Positions 46,572 to 57,210 are shown, counted from the stretch's first letter. The stretch is 64,000 nt of DNA from Seminavis robusta (GCA_903772945.1 CAICTM010000156.1:1-64000), one strand, 5' to 3'. Translations and numbers: made by a program. Notes: a model not told the origin generated them from the letters alone.

Positions 46572-46709
46572 AATAAATAAATAATAAATTTAAAAATAAA
46601 TTAATAAATAATTATATTTATTTTATTAATTAATTTTATTTTAATTTAATAATAAATATAATTTAATTAATTATAATTAATTAATTAATTTATTATTTAT
46701 TAATTTAAT
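46572..46709. repeat. 138-bp tract containing only A and T
   Basis: No G or C in 138 consecutive bases. It is mainly built of AATAAAT and TTAATTAAT words, includes TTAATTAATTA palindromes and can fold on itself. It sits directly upstream of the retroelement remnant that starts near 46740. Confidence 0.95.
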
Positions 46710-46739
46710 GTTGTACTACCCACACAAACGCATGCCTCA

Positions 46740-47735
46740 AAAACATTCCACTAGGGGTGTTCCAAAGACTTGCTAAACTCACTAAGTTACCAACAAGAAT
46801 GCAACCAAACCCTCGATGAGATCTATCCACTACACTTCGAGGCGCTGAAGAAAGCTGGACTGGTTCAGACCAGATACCAACACTCCAAGAAGAAATACAA
46901 CGATACTCCCAGAGACAAGAGGACAAAGCAAACGAACCAGATAGAGATGCCAACAACGAAAGAGGAACCGGAACCGATCATTATTTTCTGTATAGGACAC
47001 TCCAACGCCTGGACGACCCCAATAAACAAGGTAATCAACGACCCAAGAAGAGCCATGGCCTCAATGGATCAGAACGTCTATGTCCTACAATCGATTCACC
47101 AACCTGCGAGAATGTTCATGGGCGACCTATCCAGGAAACTCACCAATAACGTCATCTCCACCGAGTTCCAAAATGAAACCTGCAACTGCAAGCCAGGAAA
47201 TAAGAAAGAGGCCAATGCCGATTGACGACCGCTGTAGAAACAAACTGGCCATATACTGCATAAATGCATAACTCGGGCAAAAATACGTTGGGGCAACCCA
47301 ACGAAACGTCAAAGAACAACATACCAACACTTCACCGCGTCATGCGTCTCCTCTACGGAAACGCAAGTCAGATTCATACCAAGACACTTCGCCAACGAAT
47401 TCCAAAACTTCGCACATCCTTCACCATTCCGACTTAACGGCGACATTCAAAGGAACAGCATCGAAATTAGCATCCTATGGCAAGGCAACCCATCAGCACT
47501 GTCAAGACCTTCGGGACACGAAACTGCAGCCTATGCAACAGGGAGCGACTCGAGATACTGAAACGATCCAGAGAATGCCAGAAAAGCTGATCAACTCCTG
47601 CAACGAAATATACGGAGCATGCGACATAAACCTCGATTTCATAAGTACCACAATAGCCCAAGCACTGATGATTCCCAAGGGGGATGAAAAAGTCAAACAA
47701 CCGAAAAGTTACCACAGAGTAAAGCCTGTGTTTTA
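46740..47735 (+). mobile_element. Retroelement 3' remnant with GIY-YIG region, broken
   Basis: A worn fragment on the plus strand. The left part encodes FCIGHSNAWTTPINKVI and LQSIHQPARMFMGDLS-like residues in one open frame; then comes a Cys cluster (ETCNCKP) and KYVGATQRNV, which fits the first strands of a GIY-YIG nuclease, followed by a CSLCNRERLEIL Cys-x2-Cys block and LINSCNEIYGA. This linker, Cys cluster and GIY-YIG order is the C-terminal end of Penelope-like elements and some LINE-like elements. The reverse transcriptase catalytic part is not in the window. Broken in several places (about four or more). No terminal repeats found. Family assignment is by eye. Confidence 0.6.
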
Positions 47736-48083
47736 GCGATTCGGCAGTTTGTGAGTAAACTTACTTAGTTCAGTCACTTTTTGCTAAAATCGTATGAATG
47801 CTGTACAGTCGTAATGCACTGCCCTTGTGCTATGGGAAAAGTTTCTTTGATTTCGTACAAGAAAGTTACACCGATCTGGCCATGCCACTGCAGCCCATCA
47901 AGATTGACATGGTGAACATGCAGGTTCAAAACTGGGAGTTAGCAGGTGGATTGGCATCTCTGAGCATCACAAGCAAGCTGGGTCAGACAATGATTCTGTC
48001 TCTTCCCCCTGATTGTGATATTGTCAAACCAAGGTCCGCTGTGCCTCCTTGGTGATTTGCAGAATCGAATCGTTGTAAACGGC
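47736..48083. other. Intergenic region between remnant and NIPA-like gene
   Basis: About 350 bp, no gene recognised. An 85-codon open frame at 47798-48055 has no family match. Contains the 3' UTR of the minus-strand transporter gene. Confidence 0.4.
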
Positions 48084-49391
48084 TCACTGATCATCAGTTT
48101 CAATAGTTGGATGTTCCCCGTAGACGAATAGTTCGTTGACTTCTGCAATGGCCAAGTCCGCTCCTTCCCTCAACAGTTCATGGTTGGGGTCATCCACATC
48201 TTCAGAATAAGCCCAGCTGGGATTGCTGCTTCCACTGCCTTGAACTAGAATGGCGACTCCCAGCATGAGAATAAATAAACCAATAGGATACATGACTAGA
48301 TTGGCAATGCTGTCAAGGTGTTCAAAAGTATGATAGTGAGCTGCACTCATCAGACTGGTGCTGACCACGTAGCTCCCTACTGACACGGCCTGAGAAAAAG
48401 TAGCGTCATAGCGCTTCATTGTGGCTGTATTGAGTAGTAGCCCCCCTAAGCTCAAACCAATGGCAAGGAGGATGAATAATGGCAAATACCAGGGAATAGA
48501 TATGGATGGTCCCTTTTTAAAGGTTGAAACGACAATCAAGCTGTCTTTGACAAAGCACTGTGCCATCCCACTAATGGCGCCTCCGCTTGTCCCCCAAGCA
48601 AACCGTCTAAGGCTCCGTATAGTAGTAGGACTCCGAATCCACAATGTGATGAGAGCCACATAGACGGCAGAGCTCAAGAAGTAGGCAATGAAGGGTCCTT
48701 CTCGATAGGAGGCCTCAACGGATGCACGGGTGGCATCTCCCTCATTGTTGTGATCTCCAAATATCGCCACTGTTACTTCTCCCGTCACAATTAGTGTTGA
48801 AGCTACCTTTTGTGCAAAGCTTGGTTCCTCTCCCACCAATGACTTGCTGAAGACAATTACCCAAACCAAGTTAAGGCCAGAAAAGGGTGCTAGGATACTG
48901 GGAGTGGCATACTCCATGGCTACCAGGACAAGAGGAGGGCACAACAATGAAATGCCAAGCATACCAGTGAAGCGAAGGATCCGGGCCAAGGTGCAGCAAT
49001 GGCAGCATCCAAGTATTGATGCGGCACAGCAACAGCAGGAAGGTGGGAATTCACCCAATAGAGGGATTGTGTTGTCACCCTGTACTGGAGAATCAGTGTG
49101 GCTTTGCGGACAACCCAAACACCGCCCTTGACCTTCATCATCGCCGCATTCTATTTCGACCAGCGGAGATCCATTGGAATTGTCACCGTGTATTGATCCC
49201 TCTTCAAAGTTTGTCTCTATGTACTCTTCGTGGGGATGGATGTCTTCCAAGTTTAGTGCTTGATAGCTGCTTGGTTGCTCGGAAACTTCTTCCATGAGCC
49301 AAGACTTGCGAATGGTCAATGTCGAGGCGGCCCCAACCAAGGAGGCTATCACTGAGCAGCAGACTCCCGTTATCCAATCTGAAGCGTCCAT
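48084..49391 (-). CDS. NIPA/EamA-like membrane transporter
   Basis: Single exon, 435 aa from the ATG at 49391; the longer frame starts without an ATG. About nine hydrophobic spans: one near the N-terminus (GVCCSVIASLVGAASTLTI), a hydrophilic loop of about 90 residues with a Cys-rich end (PPSCCCCAASILGCCHCCT), then spans around ILRFTGMLGISLLCPPLVLV, ILAPFSGLNLVWVIVFS, STLIVTGEVTVAIFG, FIAYFLSSAVYVALITLW, YLPLFILLAIGLSLGGLLL and LVMYPIGLFILMLGVAIL. The order FAPFS/L-N-LVW-V...LVGEEP followed by a GxxxV...GD loop matches the NIPA branch of the drug/metabolite transporter superfamily, whose known members move Mg2+. Substrate here is inference. The cluster of nine Cys on the loop is unusual. Divergent neighbour of the P/Q/H-rich gene. 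Confidence 0.78.
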   Translation of the reverse strand: MDASDWITGVCCSVIASLVGAASTLTIRKSWLMEEVSEQPSSYQALNLEDIHPHEEYIETNFEEGSIHGDNSNGSPLVEIECGDDEGQGRCLGCPQSHTDSPVQGDNTIPLLGEFPPSCCCCAASILGCCHCCTLARILRFTGMLGISLLCPPLVLVAMEYATPSILAPFSGLNLVWVIVFSKSLVGEEPSFAQKVASTLIVTGEVTVAIFGDHNNEGDATRASVEASYREGPFIAYFLSSAVYVALITLWIRSPTTIRSLRRFAWGTSGGAISGMAQCFVKDSLIVVSTFKKGPSISIPWYLPLFILLAIGLSLGGLLLNTATMKRYDATFSQAVSVGSYVVSTSLMSAAHYHTFEHLDSIANLVMYPIGLFILMLGVAILVQGSGSSNPSWAYSEDVDDPNHELLREGADLAIAEVNELFVYGEHPTIETDDQ

Positions 49392-49757
49392 TGTGCTTGC
49401 CGCTTGTGTTTGTGCGCGGCGTCTTCTTCCTGCTGAGCCGATCTTCACCCATCGCACATGGTGACACTCTCCATCATCCGTGGCCGTTGCGGCGTCTTGG
49501 TTTTCTTTTCTCGCGAATCAGTCCCGTTACATTCATGACTATACTTTTTGAGCCGTTTGCACGGCAAACCCGCATCGATGTCATTTCACTTCGAATTCGA
49601 ACGTCGCAATGAACAACGCTGCTTGCATCGTCAAAGACAACACAGCATCGACCAACGAAGAATCAATCAACCAAAGAGCTGCTTATATCTTTCTGCTTGC
49701 TCCTCACAGACTTGCCATTGTTGTTTTTGAGTAGCGAGTGAGAAAGGAGCGTCGAAA
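49392..49757. promoter_or_regulatory. Divergent upstream region, NIPA-like and PQH-rich genes
   Basis: 366 bp between outward-facing start codons; both promoters lie here. No known motif recognised. Confidence 0.4.
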
Positions 49758-51620
49758 ATGTCAGAGATTTGGATGACTTCGGGCAGACGACGCCTTCGAT
49801 ACAAAGAGGGCGAATCGATCGCCCAACGAGCAAAGGCTCGAGCTGCCTTCATGGGATACATTCCAAAGAAACGAAATCGTGCAGGGAAAGGAAGCAAGAA
49901 CATTCAACGCAATCATCCAAGGTTTACCAAGCGAACATCATGTAAGTGGGCTCTGCGATCTCATGGTGTTGGTTAGTCAATTCGTGTGTCCGTGTTCGGA
50001 AACGCTCACCCACGATACCGAATCTCTCTTGCTTTCGATGCAGTTGAGGCTTTGGGTAGTAGCTGGTCGTGTCCTCTCGCAAGACGCGGCATTGTTGCGG
50101 CAGGAGAACCACAGCGAACAGACCGAGAATCGAACGGACTCCAGGACAACGCGACATCGGGGTCGAAAGACGCAACTGCTGTACAGCCTCCTCGAAAAAG
50201 AATACGGGATGCCAACGCTTCAAATCATTTCTTCCCAAACAATGTCCCTAAAAAGCCCGTGCCACCTCCGATGAGACAGTACCCTCGTCCGATGCATCAG
50301 CAGACTGGCCGTGTGGTGCCAAAAGTCCAACGACCTCAAATTCCTGCAAACCCCTCGTTCCGACCACCTCCGCAGGGTCCACCCCGAACTAGCCTTCATC
50401 GGTCACAGCCTCAACCACCAGGACCATACTTTCAGCAGCCGCAGCACCACTATCGGCAAGAAGTCTCATATCCATCTGAGCCCTCACAAGAGCGAAATTC
50501 CATCGGCCACCTCTTTGATGACGACTCAACTCTCCCAACTGATCAATCCTACCAGCCCACTGAATTCTATGATCAAGAATACCACCATTACCCACAAGAC
50601 ACGTTGCCTCGCGGTACAAATTGGTCACATCAGCCGTCTCAATCTGACTTTAATGATCGCCCGCCGCATCGTGCTCCTGAGCCGGCACCATGGTACGATG
50701 AAAACTGCTTCGATCAACAACCATGGTCTCCAACTGAACCCTATGAGACGTTACTAGACTCAATCCATAGCCTCGGAGGACAGCAATCGTATCATCCCGA
50801 AGTGCAGTTTCCAGCTGAGCCTCAAGAGTATCTGCCGAGTGGACATTTGGAAGCTCCCAATATTCACGGCTACGGCTACAATGAACAGAGAGGCGGTTTC
50901 TTCGAAGAGAACGATACGAATGACCACTTCGAGCATCATGATAACCAGTACCACGACGAGGACGTTCATCAACAAGAGCACACACAGCCCTTGCTGCCGC
51001 CACAGGCACCAAGTGGTTTCTTTCGAGAAGGGCCGGGCACAGTAGAATTCACAGGACCAGCAACGCTTAGAACGAACCATCAAGCACACTTTGCAATCAG
51101 TGTGACCCCCGCCTCTCAGTCCACGTTTCATCAAGCAGGTTTTGACCAACTTCCTGAACGATCTACCCGTCGTTCAGACCCGTTGAGCACAGCCCGTCAG
51201 TCCTTCCACAGCAGTACCGGGCCAACGCAAGCACAAGGACATCAACGTCAGGCGGGACAGTCAAATGAAGGATGCGAGCACGACAGCTATTTTGGGCTTG
51301 GGCAGACTAGAGCACCAGGCGGCTGGCTGGGGAACGGAGATGTTCGACAACACCACGTGCCGACGCAAGATTGTTTTTCGGAATCCCATCAGTGTGATGA
51401 CGAGACCCCCCGGGTTCCCCCCAACGATGTACCCTTCGGTGTGATCACTACCGTTACGACTCCAGGGGGAGGCCCGGCCATGAGCGCCATGACTGAAGGA
51501 AGCGAGTTCGCCGCTTGTGTTATTCCAGGGCACGCTGGGAACGACAGTTTTCATGAGTCGTCTGGTTACGCTGGTGACGTATCAAATGAGAACAACGGCA
51601 TCGATGATGCTAATTTCTGA
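49758..51620 (+). CDS. P/Q/H-rich disordered protein
   Basis: Not recognised. Two exons, 49758-49941 and 50044-51620, with a 102-bp intron (CATCAT/GTAAGT to GATGCAG); 586 aa. The N-terminal 61 residues are basic and ordered-looking: RRRLRYKEGESIAQRAKARA, GYIPKKRNRAGKGSKN. The rest is low-complexity with Pro, Gln, His, Ser and acidic residues, poor in Lys. No repeat with a fixed period and no membrane span. The basic start and His/Pro-rich body resemble RNA- or chromatin-associated regulators, but nothing specific supports a function. Confidence 0.78.
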
Positions 51621-52011
51621 CAACCAAGACCAAGGGGAACAAGACACTAAAGCGGGAGACCTTCTATTGCGTGCCGGTATCTGTACAAGTCACCGTATTC
51701 TGTTGCATGTAGTGTAGATCTTGACAAGTCTCATAGCTCTTACATGTTACTAAACAACTAAGTTCGTTTGCAACATCCTTACTACCCTACTCGCATTTAC
51801 ACCGGTACCTGGTACCGTACCAACGTGCAATGCTTTCGGGATCAACAATCATTCGTGCTCCAACGGCATTTGGGTTGGACGGGCAAAGCTTCGTGCCTTT
51901 TAAGAGTTGCTTGCTGTAGAAGATCAATGATTGGACAGCCTCCCGGAGGGCGAAGGTTTCATACCAGGCCATCTGTGACGAAATTCTTTTCGAGTTGTTG
52001 TTCCCTGCACT
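51621..52011. other. Convergent intergenic region
   Basis: About 390 bp holding two 3' ends. CACCGGTACCTGGTACCG lies at about 51798-51815. No gene seen. Confidence 0.45.
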
Positions 52012-53040
52012 TCATGGCTTCTGCAGAATGCAAACGAGACGATATGCAGTGTCCTCATTGTTGATATCTACTTCCTCTGAGAGAGCCCCATACATTGCAG
52101 CCACCTTAAACCCAGAACAGCGAGCAAAGAGCTCCATTTCTTGAGCCGTGAAAAGCTTCAGAGGAACCACTCCACGGATACTTTTCTTTTCCGCATCTTC
52201 AACACCTGTCAAGTTGAGCACCACTGTGTTCTGCCGCACTTGCTGGATTGGATCGATTTCATCATTCTCGTCTCCCCAAACCACGTGAAGCTCCCCATAT
52301 TCTTTCCCATTGTCGTCGTCCAACGGTACATCCCAGCTGTTTGTCGTGGACTCTATCATGTTGAAAACTTCGTTTGGATGGGGTAGCTCTAGAATCAGAG
52401 TCCCTTTTGGAGTCAACGAGCGATGGATGGCCTTCAAACAGGCAATAACATCCTCGTTTGTTGTCATGTGTTGGAGGGAACCAGCCAGAATCCAAGCAGA
52501 ATCGCATGGTTCTTCCAATTCAAAGGTTCTCATATCATCACACAGAAATGTGAACTTGGAAGACAACATGTCATTATCAAGCACTTCCCTGGCTACGCCG
52601 CGCCCATATTCGACCATTTCGGGAGACAAATCCAAGGCGATTGCACGGTCTACCAGTTTGGAAGACAATGCTTCCATGCAATGCCGACCAGGACCAGATG
52701 CCACTTCAATCACAGATTTTGCCTTTTGGCCAGACACTTTTTCGTGAGAATCCAAGAGAAACTCCACCTCGCTTTCATAGTTTCGATACCCCATGGCTAG
52801 ATCATACAAGGCTGGAGCAGAGTATATTCTCTTGAGATTTTCAATACTGCCACTGCCTTTCTTTGCTTCATCCTCGTTTGTGGAGGATCTCTTGCCAAAT
52901 CCTTGGCCACCAAAAAGCTGCGAAGGCGTTGTTTGGAGTTGCTTCACTTTCTTCAGTGGATTAAGGTGAAAAGCAACTGCTAGGGGAAGCAATGCCATCA
53001 GAGTCAAGCTGGAGAATAGTTTCATTGTTGCTCTGCTCAT
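52012..53040 (-). CDS. Plastid-targeted SAM-dependent methyltransferase
   Basis: Single exon, 342 aa from ATG 53040 or 337 aa from ATG 53025. The N-terminus is a signal peptide (KLFSSLTLMALLPLAVA) followed directly by FHLNPLKKVKQL, an ASAFAP-like site with Phe after the cut and a basic transit stretch, so import into the plastid is likely. The class I methyltransferase fold follows: motif I VIEVASGPGRHCM (about 111-123), motif post-I AIALDLSPEMVEYG, motif II FLCDDMRTF and motif III TPKGTLILELPHP. That is a full SAM-binding domain with one inserted loop (about 240-275). No feature identifies the methyl acceptor. ATG 53025 places the 44-bp element 113 bp upstream. Confidence 0.85.
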   Translation of the reverse strand: MSRATMKLFSSLTLMALLPLAVAFHLNPLKKVKQLQTTPSQLFGGQGFGKRSSTNEDEAKKGSGSIENLKRIYSAPALYDLAMGYRNYESEVEFLLDSHEKVSGQKAKSVIEVASGPGRHCMEALSSKLVDRAIALDLSPEMVEYGRGVAREVLDNDMLSSKFTFLCDDMRTFELEEPCDSAWILAGSLQHMTTNEDVIACLKAIHRSLTPKGTLILELPHPNEVFNMIESTTNSWDVPLDDDNGKEYGELHVVWGDENDEIDPIQQVRQNTVVLNLTGVEDAEKKSIRGVVPLKLFTAQEMELFARCSGFKVAAMYGALSEEVDINNEDTAYRLVCILQKP

Positions 53041-53498
53041 GGGTGTGATGCTTCCTTCTGGCTATCCGATAATGGATGTAGGTCTCCACAAGCTGAAATA
53101 TCTACCAGTATCTGCTTCGTCTTTGGATGTGGGGGCGTGTTGTGTTATGTTCTGGTTATACATGTACTACTGGCTAGTAGTATGTTATGTTGGGTGGTGT
53201 TGGCATCAGTGACTGACGTTTGAAGCAATCACTAGTTCAACCACGAATGAGTGACAGTCTAAAAGTCTTCCCCATCTCCCTTGAAAACACATGCGTCACA
53301 GGTCTCATTCATTGAGCGTGGAAGGGACTGCCATCCCATGCAACGTGTGTACCGAACGCAAATTCAAGAAAGGATTTTGTTCAGGAGGATGTAACAGTGT
53401 GACGACAAACGCATAGGAGAGTTGCAACGGCGACAAAGCTGGTTGCTGGCTGCTTCGGTATTACGTATCTTCATTAGCTTTCAGCCAATTCCCACAAA
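53041..53498. promoter_or_regulatory. Divergent upstream region, methyltransferase and GH16 genes
   Basis: About 460 bp between outward-facing genes. It holds the 44-bp element (53139-53182). Nothing else recognised. Confidence 0.45.
53139..53182. repeat. 44-bp dispersed element, copy upstream of methyltransferase
   Basis: Identical to 45251-45294 and in the same orientation. It is 113 bp upstream of the ATG at 53025 (98 bp from the one at 53040), nearly the same distance as the first copy to its gene. Confidence 0.9.
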
Positions 53499-55775
53499 AT
53501 GATAAGAAAGCCAGAGATCCGTGAAATGGCCAACGAGCTTGGGCAAGAGACCAAGGCACAATCAAGAAGCATGAAGCTGCAAAAAGGTTCCGTATGCCAT
53601 GGTGTCTTCTCATCCAGGGCGTTGATCCTCATTCTTTGTCTGTTTGCAGTGGCCAATGGTGATTGGATAGACCCAGATACCCCAGAAGAAGTCATGACAA
53701 CAACAGCCTATACGGTTATTCCGCCACCGAAACCCACGGCAGCTCCCTCCATTAGCTACGATGACGACTTTTACTTTGACGACGACTTGTTAAGGTTGCA
53801 TAACAACTCGACTAAGAGGAAACCCAAGCGCTTGAAACCAACCAAGGCTCCCACAAAAGCACCCACGCTTCAACCGACGGAACCTTCTGCCTCACCTTCA
53901 GCGTATCCTACAGCTACCGCTGGGGCATATAAACTGGTCTTCTCGGACGAATTCAATCTCCCTGGTCGTTCCTTTGATGACGGCACTGATCCCAGATGGA
54001 CTGCTTTGGATAAGAATGATTACACCAACAACGCACAACATTACTATAGTCCCGGGAATGCTTATACCAACGACAAGGGCGAGCTCGTTATCAAGACTGA
54101 AGCTGCCGATACCGACGTGGTTGGCTTCGATGATGTCAAGCGAGAAAAGACACACGTTACAAAGCACTTCCGTTCTGCCATGCTTCAAACTTGGAACAAG
54201 TTTTGTTTTACAGGTGGTATCATAGAAGCAGAAGTAGTCTTGCCGGGCAGACATGACGTAGGAGGACTCTGGCCAGCATTCTGGTTGCTGGGGAATCTGG
54301 CAAGGCACACCTATGTTGGTTCGTCCGAACACATTTGGCCTTGGAGTGAAGTCAAATGTACTAAAAAAAGCAGGGATTCACAGCGGCTATCAGCGTGCCA
54401 CAAAGTTGCCCATTACGGGATGAAAGCAGGTGTGGGACGAGGAGCTCCCGAAATGGATATCTTTGAAGTGCAACCTGGAAACGTCCATGCCGGTACAGGA
54501 CCATTCAAGGAAATGCCCGTGGGACAGCCCTTTATGAGTTCCTCCTTTCAAGTGGCTCCTGGTAGAGCTGATATCAGACCTGGAAATGGATACTGGCCCG
54601 GTCCTGGACAGTGGTACGAGGGGCTGATAGGCGGAATGAACAGCACTTTGAACATCCAATTCTATGGAAGCTACAATCATTTCAGAGGAGACTATAATCC
54701 TGCTGTTTCGGACTACTGGAGCGATGCTCTCAGCTTCAATCAACAACTCAACGAAACTCACTTTAAAGATCAGCACAAGTACCGACTAGAATGGCAAGTT
54801 CCAACCGAAGATCAATTAGGCCACTTGCATTGGTTCCTGGATGGGCAACTTGTGTTGGCAATCAATGGCGAGTCATTTGTTAAAAACGGCATGGGTAAGT
54901 GAATGTTTATCTTCCGTTTGAGGGACGCTAAACTTGGACACAAGATTGGTTCTCATGTGTCACCGTCCCCGCATGTCTGAAACTTGCTAGGGAGTGAGAT
55001 CTCCTCCGAACCCAGCTACATTTTATTCAATACTGCTGTCTCCTCCGAGTGGGGCTTCCCCAAGGAATGCCCCGAAAACTGTCCGTGCAAAAAGTACAAT
55101 TGCTATTCGAATGATTTCCGTGAGAAGTGTGGGTTTTCAGAAGGTTTTTGCCCCATGATGGAAGAAAAGCCTGCCGAAATGAAAGTGAATTGGGTGCGAG
55201 TCTACCAAGATCCAGCCGACCCGACGCAAAAGGTTGGTTGCTCCACTCCTGAGCGCCCCACCCGCCAATACATCGAAGCTCATGCGAAGTCATACAAACA
55301 GGAGAACGATGTAAGAAAGGAGACAATTAAAGTTTGTCGGCTTTCGACTGCCTCATGGACACCTTCGCCTCACACGTACGTTGTCTTTCGTGTTTGACTC
55401 TCTGTGCTACAGGTGACCCCGCTCAAGGGCATCCAAACAGGCCGTGGTCGGTGCGATCCAGCTGCCCTAGGAGAAATCGCAGCAGCTTGTGGCGGAAGCA
55501 GCCGTGGCCACTGTACGAGGGGCGCTGTGTGCGAGTGCGATCCTGATTGGACCGGGCCCCATTGCCTTGCCCACCGTGGGCGGGATCCAATCCTCTATGA
55601 TTCTCCAGATCGGATAACAGATGTTGGGTTCGAACTACCGTTTGTGCAGGCCGCTCGGTTTCTGGTCTTTGCTCTTGCTTTCCTCGGTGTCTGCCTTTTC
55701 TTGAATGTCCGATGTAAGAAGAAAATTGAGGGATGGGAACCAATCCCTGATATGAACAAACAACTGCACGCTTGA
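53499..55775 (+). CDS. Kre6/Skn1-type GH16 glucan transglycosylase
   Basis: Three exons, 53499-54894, 54991-55310 and 55413-55775, with 96 and 102-bp introns; 692 aa. A hydrophobic segment near 41-53 (ALILILCLFAV) is a signal anchor, followed by a Thr/Pro linker. The Kre6/SKN1 GH16 domain runs from about 145 to 560: KLVFSDEFNLPGRSFD, GGIIEAEVVLPGRHDVGGLW and the catalytic EMDIFE (Glu 318, Asp 320, Glu 323), then YRLEWQ...LHWFLDG. Near 600-650 is a Cys-rich block, including CTRGAVCECDPDWTGPHC, an EGF-like module. One transmembrane span (about 650-672) and a short basic tail end the protein. Relatives build beta-1,6 branches; in diatoms homologues act on the storage glucan chrysolaminarin in the vacuole. 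A similar role here is likely. Confidence 0.92.
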
Positions 55776-56246
55776 GAGACGCGCCCTGAGTTTGTGTCGT
55801 ACAACCAGCCAGAAGTCCCATCATGTTCATCACGCTTCACAAGCTTTGTTCCCGCTATTCTGCTGTTCGCTCATGCATGACAAAGAATCTGTTTCAAAAA
55901 TACTAGAGATCTTTATATTAGACCATTCGTGCAGCTGTAAATGTGGATGTACTTCGAGACGTCACATTCATTGTTTCCAAGTTGGCTGCAAGGATCATTT
56001 ATTGGTCTGAGTGGGACTACTGTATGAATGATTGCGATCAGGCAGGCGGTCACTACCAGCAACAAGCAGGCTTCACGGGGCTATCGTCTCTGCTAGCTAC
56101 CGTAGTCAACAAACCATAATACTCACTCACAATCATACTGCGCTCTCCCGCTTATTGCTGTCCTCCGTCCTCCAACCATAGAATTTACTCTGTACCATAC
56201 ATCAAATTCATGCTCTATCTGATTTGTGGAATGAAACTATGGGCGA
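55776..56246. other. Convergent intergenic region
   Basis: About 470 bp holding two 3' ends. No gene or known element seen. Confidence 0.45.
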
Positions 56247-57210
56247 CTACAGTTCTCCAACACCAGCTCCTGGACGTCGTCCAATCTCTTCCTCCATTTT
56301 TCTTCCAGCTTCCTGGAATGACTTTCGGCCCTCCTTGATACTTTCTCTCCATTTCTTGGGATCGTTGATAACTTCTTTGAATTCATCAGTACCGAACATC
56401 CCTGCCATCATTGGATTATTGAGCATTTCTGGGTGGTTCAAAACTTCCTGCCTCGCTTCTTCAATTTTTTCATCGGAATCGAGTCCTTCCGTGAACATTT
56501 TGGCCAAATCGTGCATTGCAAAGTCGGCAGTTTTGTGCATGCTTTCCATGGCCTCTTTAATCTTGTCCGGGTCATTAAAGATGCCCTTCATTTGCCCGAA
56601 TGATTCTCGCATTTTGGATTCGAAATAGCCGGGATCTGCTTTGAACTTTGCCAACTCCTCGGCATCGACCATTCCTGTTTGTTCCAATGATTTCAAGACT
56701 TCATCCTTTTGTTCGATAATTTTATCGGCCATACTATCGTCCGTGAGCATTTGCATGGCTTCCTGCATTTGTGCTGCGAGTTGCTCGGGTGTCATCTTGG
56801 ACAACTCATTCATGGCTTCGCCAAATTTATCACCCATGGCTCCCATTTGTTTCATAGCTTCGGGATCGCTGAGTGCATCCTGCCACAGCTTTTGCATCTG
56901 TTCCATATCGACATTTTCCATCATTTTTGCCATGTTTTCCATGTCGGCAGCACCAGCACCGCCACCGCCTTGCTGGTCTTGGATGGCTTGTTCATTGAGA
57001 TCTTGAAAGCTTGATTTCTTTTTCATGGGAATTCCAAATTGGGCAGCAATGGGCTAGATAGGTAGAGAAATAACACAAAAAAGATATGACCATGGCAAGG
57101 CATCCGTTGAGTGGATCCACTCCATCGTTTGCGGAACAAAAAGCACAGAAGAAACTCACCGACACCAAGAGCGTGGTGACGCTTACAAATCGAAGTATAC
57201 GAAAGCCCAT
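56247..57210 (-). CDS. Secreted Met/Glu-rich protein, family unknown
   Basis: Two exons on the minus strand, 57210-57160 and 57053-56247, with a 106-bp GT-AG intron; 285 aa. The short first exon supplies a signal peptide (GFRILRFVSVTTLLVSPIAA), so the protein enters the secretory path or an organelle beyond it. The mature part is helical, rich in Met, Glu, Lys and Gln, with repeated amphipathic blocks such as NMAKMMENVDMEQMQKLW, QLAAQMQEAMQML and EVLNHPEMLNNPMMAGMF. There is no Cys and no membrane span. I know no named family. Met content is near 12 percent by eye, high enough to suggest a metal or hydrophobic-client binding surface, which is speculation. Confidence 0.75.

Larger units (their letters stand above)
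45136..46739. other. Repeat-rich intergenic region
   Basis: About 1.6 kb with no gene. It holds, left to right, the 44-bp shared element, four tandem copies of a roughly 70-bp unit, a pair of roughly 80-bp direct repeats, a worn three-copy repeat and a tract of only A and T; each has its own entry. The 115 bp next to 45135 is the 5' flank of the AFG2-like gene. Confidence 0.6.

Noticed and set aside
46770-47225. 151-codon open frame as a host gene
   Set aside because: Residues match the linker of a retroelement C-terminus and continue into its GIY-YIG region, so it is part of the remnant.
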